NCBI GenBank assembly: GCA_950295325.1
Contig: OX485806.1
Location: 42,842,001-42,906,000, forward strand
From: Polytrichum commune
Lineage: Eukaryota; Streptophyta; Polytrichopsida; Polytrichales; Polytrichaceae
Direction: 5' to 3'
Length of the DNA: 64,000 bases
In this document: in pieces, positions 22,711 to 32,702 of the stretch
Layout: each line of letters begins with the position of its first letter
How positions within the stretch are numbered: position 1 is the stretch's first letter
The notes under the pieces: generated by a model
Database searches by the model: none
What the model was told of the DNA's origin: nothing
The model's input: only the letters and a program-made list of their open reading frames with translations
Made by a program: the position numbers and the translations under genes

Positions 22711-22869
22711 AATTCATCTCAGCCTACCAATACATTGTGTCCTACTAGACGTGCCAATTGTGAACATCATGTGAACTCATAATTGTTTGCTATAATAAAT
22801 AAAATTCCATGCATTGTTTTTATTCCCTTCAAGATCTTTTATTACAATACGGAATTGTATCAAGCATGC

Positions 22870-23404
22870 CTACTATGTCTATCAACTATACTTCCGTGTT
22901 TCCATCCTCCTACATGCTTCGGACTTCTTTTCGTCGTCCCTTCTTGATGGAGGTGGACCCGGTCGAAGCAAATCAACGTACGAAACCGTTTTATCCCTCA
23001 TTCGATCCTTCAATGGACGACGATGCGGTGATAATCCTCTCATTCTATCACGACAAAGACCTCGAAGATTCGCCTACCATCTTGATTTCCTGCTCCGTGT
23101 CGATTGTCTTGTTTTCATTCAAATTAGCCGCATCATTTGCCTCACTATTCATGCACCTTGTTTCCTCCTTCTCCTGCACATCTTTTTTTGCATATCGTTT
23201 CTGCTCCTCCTGCATCCTCCACCTCCATGCTTGTGTGGACTGCGAAAATGGAGTGAGCTCGTAGTCATCACTATGTTCATTTCCAACACCTATGTCATGT
23301 TCCGACGATGTATTAAAGGGAACATGAGAATCTCCTAGACTTCTAATGTCTTTCTCCCATCCTAGGCTAGCAAACATGTCTCTCTCCTCTCCCATTGTGT
23401 GCAT
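22870..23404 (-). pseudogene. Gene S, unknown small charged protein, copy 1
   Basis: Frame from ATG at 23395 (MGEERDMFASLGWEKDIRSL) runs to a stop at about 23048. In copy 2 the homologous frame continues for about 50 more residues (RMRALPPHHLPLKDR... LLRPGPP). The same continuation can be read here in another frame down to about 22880 (PLKDRMRDKTVSY, DLLRPGPPP), so a small indel near 23045 has broken it. The middle is Glu/Lys-rich with a likely helical W-R-W-R-M-Q-E-E-Q-K-R-Y stretch. It sits convergent to the transposase, between it and end B, in both copies. No family was recognised. Confidence 0.55.
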
Positions 23405-24220
23405 ATGTCTCTACATCCGTATTGGATGCGAGTATAACTTATGTCCTCATTTATATACAGCTGAAGATAATATCACAAACAATAATTGTTGGAGTCCAAG
23501 TTCTAGAGTTGACTCACACTGTGAGCCCAAAAGGGTGCCCACATTTAGTCTTAGACCCTTGAAACGTTAGTTGATGCACTTTGAAGTAGCATGTTACTTC
23601 ACAAAAATATAAAAAGAATGAAATGTTAGTCTTAGAAGTACCATGTTGTAAGAGGCTAGGATGTGAGTTGTTATTGTGTTTTTACCTTCGGAAGGATTTG
23701 AGTGAATGAGGATAGGTAAGGAGAACTTGGATTGAGTAGTTAGTGAGTAGGCTAGTACAAATGGATGGAGACAACCAAAGTGACTCAAGAGGCAAGTGCA
23801 TTCGAATTGGCATGAATGGAGGATCACATGGAGCGCACAAGTGGACCACCTCATCATGGCCACTTAATGGGGAAGGCCCAAGGAAGAATGCAAGGTGGAG
23901 GATAAGCAAATTCTCAAAGCACCAATCAAATCACGAGTTAAGCATCGTGGTTTGAATTAAGTGGTGAGCGACGATTTGGGAAAGTAAGGGGAGAAAGTTA
24001 TGGCGGCGGAAAGCGAAGGAGGCTAAGTTTGGGTTGAAGCATCCCAAGTTTGGTAAAGTGTGGTAGGTAGAAAGCCAAGGCTAGTTAAATGTTCGAATTA
24101 GGATCCTTGTTGATCATTTGAGGGAGGAAGGCTTAGAAGATAGGATTGGCGCCTACTAAGTAGGAGGAAATCTCAAGGGCTTATCGTGAGCCTTGAGGGT
24201 GCTCACCCCCTCAAGCTTAC

Positions 24221-24228
24221 TATATAAT
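24221..24228 (+). promoter_or_regulatory. Probable TATA box in the 5' LTR
   Basis: CTTACTATATAATCCCTC is the best TATA-like sequence in the LTR. It lies upstream of CT-rich sequence typical of plant start regions. The same site is at 33404-33410 in the 3' LTR. Function is inferred. Confidence 0.5.
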
Positions 24229-24744
24229 CCCTCATTCTTCCCTCACTCATCCTCTCTTTCCTTTGTGCTCCAAGGCACCCCACGAGTTATAAGTGTGGGT
24301 GTGGGAAGCCATATTGGAGCACATGTGTGTGCTTAGTTTTTAGTTTGAGAGCCAAGGCTTGTTAGCCTTGAAGAGGGCTTGACCTCTTGGTAGAATTAGT
24401 GTTGACGTGAAGGATTTTAAAGTTAATTCATGATTCCAATTTGTGGTACTTAAAGTTCATGTTTTGAATACACGTGGTTGCAAGTTCCATGTTTAAAAGT
24501 TGAGCACTTGATGTTGTGATGAGTGCAAAAATATACTTGTGTGGATTAGTTAGTCTTAGTGAAGTTAGGAAATTCTCTCTCCCCCTCTCCTCTCTAGGAT
24601 TTTAGGATTTTAGGATTAGAGAAGAATTGTGTGATTAGAAAGGGGTTGTTAGTAGAATTAGGGAAATTAGGTAGGAAGATTAGTTAAGGGCTTGAATAAT
24701 TAGTGAGGTAGTTGGGGATTACAACTACAAAGTTGTGGGTTCAT

Positions 24745-25110
24745 GAAGGAGCTGGGTTTGTTTAGTTAGAAAGTAAAGAGCTGGGTTTATGAAGGAGCTG
24801 GGTTTGTTTAGTTAGAAGCTAAGGAGCTGGGTTTATGAAGGAGCTGGGTTTATGAAGGAGCTGGGTTTATGAAGGAGCTGGGTTTGTTTAGTTAGAAGCT
24901 AAGGAGCTGGGTTGATGAAGGAGCTGGGTTTATGAAGGAGCTGGGTTTATGAAGGAGCTGGGTTTGTTTAGTTAGAAGCTAAGGAGCTGGGTTCATGAAG
25001 GAGCTGGGTTTATGAAGGAGCTGGGTTTGTTTAGTTAGAAGCTAAGAAGCTGGGTTTATGAAGGAGCTGGGTTTATGAAGGAGCTAGGTTTATGTAATTA
25101 GAAAGTAAAG
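24745..25110 (+). repeat. 17-bp tandem array (GAAGGAGCTGGGTTTAT) in the 5' LTR
   Basis: The 17-bp unit alternates with a TTTGTTTAGTTAGAAGCTAA spacer. The 3' LTR copy (about 33925-34205) has one block of about 97 bp fewer. The difference can be explained by slippage during reverse transcription or replication. Confidence 0.9.
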
Positions 25111-25496
25111 AGATGGGTTCATGAAGGAGCTTAGTAGATAGCCTACCTAATTAGCTCATAGACAAATAGTTAGTTACATTATGCTAGTTAGTGTTATGTG
25201 TGGCTTTCACAAGTAAATGTATTTGAGATTGACTATAGAGAATAGTGTTTTTTTTAACACTTGCATCCTCTCTTTAAAAATAAACCACGTGCACAACTTA
25301 ATGGAGAATGTGGAGCACTCTCGCGATGGCAAGACAAAGGAAGCAAAGACCAAAGTTAAATCCAAGACCACTTGAAGGGTGAACCTTGCACTATGGACTC
25401 ATCCAAGTCCAAATCCAATACCGCGGAGGAATGTGAGCCCAAACCCACTACTCGGACTACGGACGCTTAAGGGTGGGGGGTTTGGCCTCACATAAT

Positions 25497-25513
25497 TGGT
25501 GCGTCTGCCGGGA
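25497..25513 (+). other. Primer binding site of the young Ty3 element
   Basis: TGGTGCGTCTGCCGGGA begins four bases after the LTR and opens with TGG, the complement of a tRNA CCA end. The TGCCGGGA part resembles primer sites for tRNA-Asp used by many plant Ty3 elements, but the middle differs. The tRNA identity is therefore uncertain. The related element at 63230 has nearly the same sequence. Confidence 0.75.
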
Positions 25514-26401
25514 GCGAAGCGGAAGGTAGTTACAAGACTTGGAGGCGACTAGGAGACTTGGAGGCAACTAGGAAAAATTGGAGACACAAACTTGAGAGAA
25601 GGGAAGGAGCACCCGAAACTCGGTAAGTATTCTCTCTTTGGGTTACATTTGAATTCATTGTATTTCAACTATTCCTTGGAATGAATTGCATTGTCAATTA
25701 CGCAAATTCATTTTTGAGGAAGGAGCGCGGCGAAGGTGCGTCCTCAACCTTTTTGGGGATTTGCTAAGAACTTAAAAGGAACCTATAACCGAGTAGCTCA
25801 TTAAAACATTAGAGGGTAAATTCACCTTAGGACATTGAACTTTGACACTCACCTCGGGGTGAGTCTCAAAGTTTTGGGAGTTGTCATTTCATGCTCTAGA
25901 TTAAATTAATATTTCACAAAGTTTATGGTGTTGTTACATTGAGTCACGATTGAGGGGAGTGCTAACTCACAGGGGGATGCGATTGCTCAAGGTATGTTTA
26001 TTTCTTCAAAGTGAACTCATTAACTAATTAAGGAATGCCTTTTGTACTCGTGATTGTTGTTATCCGTTGTAGAGGGTAATTCCCGAATTGTGGATGGTGT
26101 GAGAAGTTGAAGGGTGAAGCCTCGACTTTTAACATAATCTACTCGGAAGGTCACCCCCTCACAATCGGTATTGTGGTGAGTGTTAATTTGCGGGAAGGTG
26201 CGGAGGTGATGCTCCGACTTAACCAAAAAATTAACATGAACATGCCTATCCCCTATTGGGATTCTTTCACCTAAGTGGGCTTGCAGGTTCTTTTCCTCAC
26301 CTCCTAAAAAAATTATAACCACACCAAGACAAGTGAAAATATTAAGAGGGGAATTGCTAGGATTATGTGTGGTCAAGTGAGGGTCGATCGATTCTTATGG
26401 A
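25514..26401 (+). other. Long 5' leader of the young Ty3 element
   Basis: About 890 bp separate the primer site from the gag-pol ATG. The leader has no long frame on the plus strand. It aligns in several blocks with the sequence after the primer site at 63230 (for example CCTTGGAATGAATTGCA and TTGAGGAAGGAGCG), which defines the two elements as relatives. Confidence 0.7.
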
Positions 26402-29400
26402 ATGCAAGGTAGGACTCGCTCACAAAAACCAAGTTTGATAGTAGGACTAGAGAAATCTACTCGAAAGAGGCGGTCCTCTAAAATCAGTGATAGATTAGAA
26501 CAAGATAATGTTAGAATAGAGAGTTGTTTGAACGTCGAACCTAGGACTAGGTCAATTCTAGACACCTTAGAACTTGGAGCTCAACTTGAAGAGGAGATCA
26601 CTCCCTCCAAATTGAGTGGTGAAACTTCTTCGGAAAATTACACACTTAGAGAAGAATTCCCGGTAGAAGTTGATAGGGGATTGTTGAATAGTTCACCGGT
26701 CACCATGGCCGAGGAACGGGGGATGGATCCACCACCCATACCCCCAATTCCGCCCATACCTCCTATACCTCCAATAGACCCATTGGTTAGGCCAAGAGGC
26801 CTACCAATTGTGGTTCCACAAAATTTAGCGGCGATGGATATGCCATCTCATCTCCCTAAATTTTATGGGACGAAGGATGAGGACCCCTCTCGGCACATGG
26901 AACGGTATATCGAACGGTTGGCTAGCTTCCTCATAACCGACCCGGGTTATTGGTTAGTGTGGTTTCCTACCACTCTAGAGGGGGAAGCCTATGAATGGTA
27001 TCGGGATCATGCCGAGGGACATTTTAGGGGATGGGAACAATTACAAAGGGAGTTTCTTAACGAATTTAGGCCGGAAGTGGGTCAAAGTACCGCATTAAGG
27101 GCATTGTCGTCATTGAAGCAAGGAAGGGAGGAAGAAATTTCGGCTTACATTAGGAGGTTTGATTTAGTGTGCACTAGATTTGTGGGTACCATGCTCAACG
27201 ACGACACGCTAAAGCAATTTTTCATTCAAGGGTTTTTTAAGTCCGGAACTATTAGGGGTGTTCTAGAAAGGAATCCCTTGACCTTGGCGGATGCCAAGCG
27301 TGCGGCTAGAGATATTGAAAACTTGGATAAAGATCACGAAAGGCTATGGAGAAGGGAGGATGAATTGATCCCACAATTCATCCCCATACGCCCTAGGGTG
27401 GTAGCGGTAGAACCCGCTAAGTATGAGAACCAAATTCCATATGCCATTGTGGACACCGGTCCCCGACCTTTAGCGGTTAGGGAACCGGCACCTCTTTTGG
27501 CACTACCGGCCCCTAGAACGGATCCACACTTGGAGGAGGTTGAGAGAAGACTAGGTGCTAGCCAACTAGGATTCCAAGAGGCTATGATAAAACAAATGCA
27601 AAGCCTCACGGATCAAATGTCATTAATGATCCGGAGTCAACAACCGGGGCCTCCACCCCCGGTTGAGTCGGGTAGGCATTCTTCCGGATTATGGTGTGTC
27701 CAATGTGGCCAACCGGGCCACACGCGTCAATTTTGTAGAAGTGGACAAAACCGTGACCAAAGAGGAAACGGTAACCCACCTCAACAAAATCAACGAGGTC
27801 AAGCGCCACCTCACTATGGAAATGGAAGCAATAGAGGACCACAACCTAGAGGGCAAGGTGGCCAAAATTTAGAGAAGAAGGAATTTCATCCCTTTTGTGG
27901 AAGGTGGCACGCTCAAGGACAATGTTGGTCCGAAGGTCAAGAGTTTAATTGTAGCAATTGTGGAGGAAGTCATCCCTCGGATACGTGTCGCCAACCGGAC
28001 AAAATAATTAATGTCCCTTACCCGGTGGCTAATCCACAACAACAAGCAAGGGATAATATGCGAGGTGCTAGGCCACAAGGAGTACCGGCCAATGAACTTA
28101 GGCCACCTAACTTATACTATGACCATAGTAATGCTAGGCAAACTTTTCATCCACCGGCGGGCTTGCAAACTACAACCGGTTACATTCCAATACAAAATAG
28201 ACAAGGAGTTCCACCTAATGGTAGTAACGGGAGACAAGCGCCTCCAACGGATCCGGGACCATCTAACTCCCAAGATGTTAGGTTCATGGATGGAGTGTTG
28301 GAGGCCACATGTGATGACATGCTTCCTCTCCCAACGAGAATTGGAGAGGAGCAAAGTCAATGGCCTCCTCACACCAATGCTATTACATATGAGTTAGTGA
28401 AGGGTAAGGGTGTGGTTGAAGAAGCACCTGCACTAGCGGTAACTACTAGGGCTAGGAGAGGGGATGCCCCGTTGGAGGTAGGAATAGGAGAGCAAGGAAA
28501 TTACTCTTCGGATGAAGAGATTAATCTCTCCGAGTTGGATAGGGTAGCTAGAAGAGCTACTAAGGATGTGGAGAGGGAAAATATAATTTTACAAGATAGG
28601 GAGAGGACTAATGCGGTACATGACTTGGATAATAGCGATGTGGGTGAATGGGAAGGACCGGGGGTTCCCGTAGACGAATTCGACGTAGTGGGTAATTCTA
28701 AGGTGGAAAGATCTACCGGGTACGACTTGTGGGCGGACCTTAGTACACTCAAGGCGGATATTACTTTCGGCCAACTATTGGAAATTTCACCCACGGCAAG
28801 GAAAACATTAAAGGAGGGAATGCCGGTACACAAGAGGATGAGGAAGGTGAAAGCTAAAATAGCCGCTAGGATCCAATCACAAGGTGGAAGAGACGTGAAA
28901 GCTATAGAAATAGAAGTTGTTATAGTAGATAAGGTGGTTCCTAATGTGCTAGTCGACGGAGGGAGTAGTCTAAATATACTACCGGAGGATACTATGAAAA
29001 AATTGGGACTTGGACTCACGGGGCCTTCACCTTTGGTCATAAATATGGCAAATCAAAGTTCGACTACGCCTTTGGGGATGATCAAGGATTGTAGAATGAC
29101 TACGGGAGGTGAGGAGTACTTGGTCACCTTCCATGTCATTAAAATGCACTCCAACAAGGACACCTTCCCCATTTTGCTAGGTAGGCCTTGGTTGCGGATG
29201 GCGAATGCTATGGTCAATTGGGGTGGACCTAAACCATCCATCACTTATGGTCCGGAGGGTAATAGGGTCATAGTGTCCATTGGTTCATTAGAAGGATGGA
29301 TGAAGAAGGAGATGTATTTGCCATTGGAGAAGGAAATTGATGACTTAAACGAGAATGAGATTGGCAAGGCATTGGTGGGAGTCGTCCATCCCGAAGGTCA

Positions 29401-32400
29401 AAGGGTTGTTATAGATTCGGGCTCGGGAAGTCTAGGTCCTAATTTTTACAATTATGGGGATAATGGGGATTATGCCCAATGGCTAAGGGAGTACCCCGAG
29501 TCCGAGGTTGATGTAATGGTTACATTTCACCAAGTAGGCTTAGGGAGTGAATTTCCTAGTGTTAGTTTAGGAGAGGGCTCATTGTTGGAGCCATGTGAGG
29601 TGCTCACCGAGGAAGAGTGGATTAGCGGTGGGTTAACACCTTGGCTAGATGACGTGGAAGAGGGTGAGGTTAGTTTAATTCATGTAGATGGGACTCAAGA
29701 GGAGGATGTGATTATTGAGTCATCGAAATTGGAGGAGCCTTTACATTTCAAGACCACGTCTACGGGGATAGTTGTAGGTCAAGATGTGAAAGATTACCCC
29801 AATGTGCCTTCCGATTGGTATCGGAACAAAGAGGAACAAGCACATGTGTCGGAAGCGGATTGGCGGTACGTGGATGTGAAATTAAAGAATGGAAAAACCC
29901 GACAAATGAAGATGGGCTCCAAATTGGGGGAGAAAGAGGTTAGGGAGTATAGCAATTTGGTGGATGAGTTTAGTGATACTTTTGCATGGTCCTACGATGA
30001 GCTTAAGGGAATTCCTAGGGAAATGGTAGAGCACCGGATTCCTTTAATTCCGGGGGCGAGGCCAATTAGACAAAAGGAGAGGAGGATGAATCCTCAATTG
30101 CAATTGTTGGTGAAAGCGGAATTGGAAAGGTTATTGAAGGCCGGGTTTATCAAGCCGGTGGAAATCACGGATTGGGTTTCTCCTATGGTCTTAGTAAAGA
30201 AAAAAAATGGGAAATTAAGGGTTTGTGTCGACTATAGGAAATTGAATTCGTGCACACAAAAGGATCACTTCCCCTTACCTTTTATCACCTTGTTGCTTGA
30301 GGAGGTTGGAGGTCATTCGCGATATACCTTTATGGATGGGTATGCGGGTTATAATCAAATTTCCATAGCCCTCCAAGATATCCATAAAACGGCTTTTACT
30401 ACACCTTGGGGTACTTTTGTGTGGGTAGTGATGCCATTTGGGTTATGTAATGCCCCGGCTACTTTCCAACGATTAGTAATGTATATCTTCACCGACTTGT
30501 TGTTCAAATCCATGACCGTCTTTGTGGACGATTTTAGCACACAAAGTAATGTGGATGATCACCTACATTGTGTTAGGGAGGCATTGGTTAGGTGTAGGAA
30601 GATGAGGTTAGCATTGAACCCGGATAAGACATTTTTGGGAGTGAATAAGGGAGTGTTGTTGGGTTATGTTGTTAGTGAGAAAGGTAGAGAACCCGATCCG
30701 GATAAGATTGCGGCCATAAGCGACTTGGCAACTCCAACCAATTCCAAGGGGATCTCTAAGTTGTTAGGACATGTGGGATGGTACCGGGAACTTATTCCTA
30801 ATTTTTCAAAGATAGCGGTGCCCATTACCCATTTGCTCAAAAAGGATGTCAAATTCGAGTGGACGGATGCTTGTCAAAAAGCCTTTGAGGAATTGCGGGA
30901 TAGGTTGAGCACCTATCCGGTGTTGATACCACCCAATTGGGGTAAACCTTTTCACGTCTATTGTGATGCTAGTAATGTGGCAATAGGGAGTGCGCTTTGT
31001 CAAGCAACGGGAGAAAAAGAGAAGGATCAACCTATAGCTTATGCGAGTAAGCAATTGACCCCCGCCGAAAGAAACTACTCTACAACGGAGAGGGAGTGCC
31101 TAGCCATGGTGTTTTCCGTTAAAAAGTTTAGGCATTACCTCATGTGCAACCCGGTTGTATTTTTTGTTGACCACATGGCTATCAAGTATCTAATTAACAA
31201 GGCGGAGTTAAGTGGTAGGTTAGCTAGGTGGGTTTTGTTATTAGAAGAATTCGACTACACGGTGGAATATAAACCGGGTCGTATTCATTTACAAGCGGAC
31301 CACTTGTCTAGGTTGTCGGAGGAGATAGGAAAAAATCCGGTAAATGATATGTTAGTAGATGATAGCCTCTTTGTGGTCACTTCTACACCGGAGTGGTATG
31401 CGGGCATAGTGGAATTTCTAACAACCCACAAGTTGCCCAAAGAGTGGACAAAAAAAAAGAGAAGGAAGGTGAGGGTAAATAGTAGGCAATTTGTTGTAGT
31501 GGGCCATAGGTTGTTTAGAAGGGGGTCCGATGGTATTTTACGACGATGCGTGTCAAAAACGGAGGTTGAAGCGATTTTAATCGCTTGCCACGATAGCGCT
31601 TGCGGCGGTCACTTCTCGGGTCAACTCACCAGGCAAAAAATACTTAGAGCGGGCTACTTTTGGCCTACACTATTTAAGGACGCCCATGACTATGTAAGGA
31701 AATGCGACGCTTGCCAACGGTATGCCCGAGACGACCTTAGAATGGAGATGCCTTTACATGTATCATTACCCTTAATTCCTTTCGAAAAATGGGGCATCGA
31801 CTATGTGGGTGAGGTCCATCCCCAATCTTCAAAAGGAATGAAATATATTGTGGTGGCAACCGAGTACCTCACCAAGTGGGCGGAAGCCAAAGCGGTGAAG
31901 ACCGACACGGCGGAACACGCGGCAACATTTATGTACGAAAACATAATTTCGCGGTTCGGGGTGCCGAAGATCCTAGTAAGCGATAGGGGTACTCACTTTT
32001 TGAATGACTTGATTCGAGAGATGACAGAGAAATTTAAAATTGATCACCGGAAGACTACTCCCTACCACCCACAAACCAATGGACAAACGGAAAGGGTTAA
32101 CGGAATTTTGGTGAGTATACTACGCAAGACGGTTATAGACTCGAAGCGGGATTGGGATACGAAACTAACGGCGGCACTTTGGGCATACCGTACAACCTAT
32201 AAGGTAACTACGCGTGCTACACCATTTTCCTTAGTCTATGGTCTTGAAGCGACACTACCAATCGAATATGAAGTCGAGTCACTTAGGGTGGCCGTGAGTA
32301 CGAGACTTACCGAAAGTCAATCCTTACGAAATCGACTAACCGATTTGGAAGCACTTGACGAAGGGAGGAGAATGGCGGCTCAACATATTGAGGCAATCCA

Positions 32401-32641
32401 AAGAAGGAGAAAGATTATTTTCGACAAACGACATAAGAGAAGGGCCCTAACACCGGGAATGATGGTCATGATTCAAGACGCACGAAAGCTTGAATTTCCG
32501 GCGAAATTCAATGCGGTATGGTTAGGACCTTACCTTGTCTATGAGGTCTTTCCTAATAATTCAATTCAATTGGAAACGTTGAATGGTGAGCTCTTTCCTA
32601 CCCGTACATCGGGAAGTAGATGTAAGGAGTACCGAGCTTGA
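26402..32641 (+). CDS. gag-pol: Gag-Pol polyprotein, Ty3/Gypsy, intact
   Basis: One frame of 2,079 codons from ATG at 26402 (Gag could also start at the ATG near codon 100). Domains by approximate residue: basic N-terminus; retrotransposon Gag 145-300; CCHC zinc knuckle C-V-Q-C-G-Q-P-G-H-T-R-Q-F-C near 430, with a second Cys-rich knuckle-like region near 515; aspartic protease V-L-V-D-G-G-S-S near 849; reverse transcriptase 1240-1420 with V-F-V-D-D-F near 1372 (F/V where Y-x-D-D is usual); RNase H from Y-C-D-A-S near 1518; integrase with an H-H-C-C zinc site near 1730-1775 and the D, D, E residues near 1800, 1860 and 1897. No stop or frameshift interrupts it. It makes the particle, copies the RNA and inserts the cDNA. 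Confidence 0.96.
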   Translation: MQGRTRSQKPSLIVGLEKSTRKRRSSKISDRLEQDNVRIESCLNVEPRTRSILDTLELGAQLEEEITPSKLSGETSSENYTLREEFPVEVDRGLLNSSPVTMAEERGMDPPPIPPIPPIPPIPPIDPLVRPRGLPIVVPQNLAAMDMPSHLPKFYGTKDEDPSRHMERYIERLASFLITDPGYWLVWFPTTLEGEAYEWYRDHAEGHFRGWEQLQREFLNEFRPEVGQSTALRALSSLKQGREEEISAYIRRFDLVCTRFVGTMLNDDTLKQFFIQGFFKSGTIRGVLERNPLTLADAKRAARDIENLDKDHERLWRREDELIPQFIPIRPRVVAVEPAKYENQIPYAIVDTGPRPLAVREPAPLLALPAPRTDPHLEEVERRLGASQLGFQEAMIKQMQSLTDQMSLMIRSQQPGPPPPVESGRHSSGLWCVQCGQPGHTRQFCRSGQNRDQRGNGNPPQQNQRGQAPPHYGNGSNRGPQPRGQGGQNLEKKEFHPFCGRWHAQGQCWSEGQEFNCSNCGGSHPSDTCRQPDKIINVPYPVANPQQQARDNMRGARPQGVPANELRPPNLYYDHSNARQTFHPPAGLQTTTGYIPIQNRQGVPPNGSNGRQAPPTDPGPSNSQDVRFMDGVLEATCDDMLPLPTRIGEEQSQWPPHTNAITYELVKGKGVVEEAPALAVTTRARRGDAPLEVGIGEQGNYSSDEEINLSELDRVARRATKDVERENIILQDRERTNAVHDLDNSDVGEWEGPGVPVDEFDVVGNSKVERSTGYDLWADLSTLKADITFGQLLEISPTARKTLKEGMPVHKRMRKVKAKIAARIQSQGGRDVKAIEIEVVIVDKVVPNVLVDGGSSLNILPEDTMKKLGLGLTGPSPLVINMANQSSTTPLGMIKDCRMTTGGEEYLVTFHVIKMHSNKDTFPILLGRPWLRMANAMVNWGGPKPSITYGPEGNRVIVSIGSLEGWMKKEMYLPLEKEIDDLNENEIGKALVGVVHPEGQRVVIDSGSGSLGPNFYNYGDNGDYAQWLREYPESEVDVMVTFHQVGLGSEFPSVSLGEGSLLEPCEVLTEEEWISGGLTPWLDDVEEGEVSLIHVDGTQEEDVIIESSKLEEPLHFKTTSTGIVVGQDVKDYPNVPSDWYRNKEEQAHVSEADWRYVDVKLKNGKTRQMKMGSKLGEKEVREYSNLVDEFSDTFAWSYDELKGIPREMVEHRIPLIPGARPIRQKERRMNPQLQLLVKAELERLLKAGFIKPVEITDWVSPMVLVKKKNGKLRVCVDYRKLNSCTQKDHFPLPFITLLLEEVGGHSRYTFMDGYAGYNQISIALQDIHKTAFTTPWGTFVWVVMPFGLCNAPATFQRLVMYIFTDLLFKSMTVFVDDFSTQSNVDDHLHCVREALVRCRKMRLALNPDKTFLGVNKGVLLGYVVSEKGREPDPDKIAAISDLATPTNSKGISKLLGHVGWYRELIPNFSKIAVPITHLLKKDVKFEWTDACQKAFEELRDRLSTYPVLIPPNWGKPFHVYCDASNVAIGSALCQATGEKEKDQPIAYASKQLTPAERNYSTTERECLAMVFSVKKFRHYLMCNPVVFFVDHMAIKYLINKAELSGRLARWVLLLEEFDYTVEYKPGRIHLQADHLSRLSEEIGKNPVNDMLVDDSLFVVTSTPEWYAGIVEFLTTHKLPKEWTKKKRRKVRVNSRQFVVVGHRLFRRGSDGILRRCVSKTEVEAILIACHDSACGGHFSGQLTRQKILRAGYFWPTLFKDAHDYVRKCDACQRYARDDLRMEMPLHVSLPLIPFEKWGIDYVGEVHPQSSKGMKYIVVATEYLTKWAEAKAVKTDTAEHAATFMYENIISRFGVPKILVSDRGTHFLNDLIREMTEKFKIDHRKTTPYHPQTNGQTERVNGILVSILRKTVIDSKRDWDTKLTAALWAYRTTYKVTTRATPFSLVYGLEATLPIEYEVESLRVAVSTRLTESQSLRNRLTDLEALDEGRRMAAQHIEAIQRRRKIIFDKRHKRRALTPGMMVMIQDARKLEFPAKFNAVWLGPYLVYEVFPNNSIQLETLNGELFPTRTSGSRCKEYRA

Positions 32642-32702
32642 CTAGGCAACTTACCCTTGGAGCAAGAGATGTTTGGATTCATCCCCCGATGGTCGCCAAT
32701 TA

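Larger units (their letters stand above)
23520..25492 (+). repeat. 5' LTR of the young Ty3 element
   Basis: 1,973 bp, TGTGAGCCC to CCTCACA. It is 97 bp longer than the 3' LTR because its internal GGAGCTGGGTTTATGAA array (about 24745-25110) has more units. Outside that array I noticed one substitution relative to the 3' LTR (TCCAAGTCC at about 25405 against TCCAAATCC). A TATATAA lies at 24221. Confidence 0.96.

Noticed and set aside
23594-23955. Short open frames duplicated at 32777-33138
   Set aside because: They lie in the U3-like part of the two LTRs and are identical because the LTRs are; no known protein.
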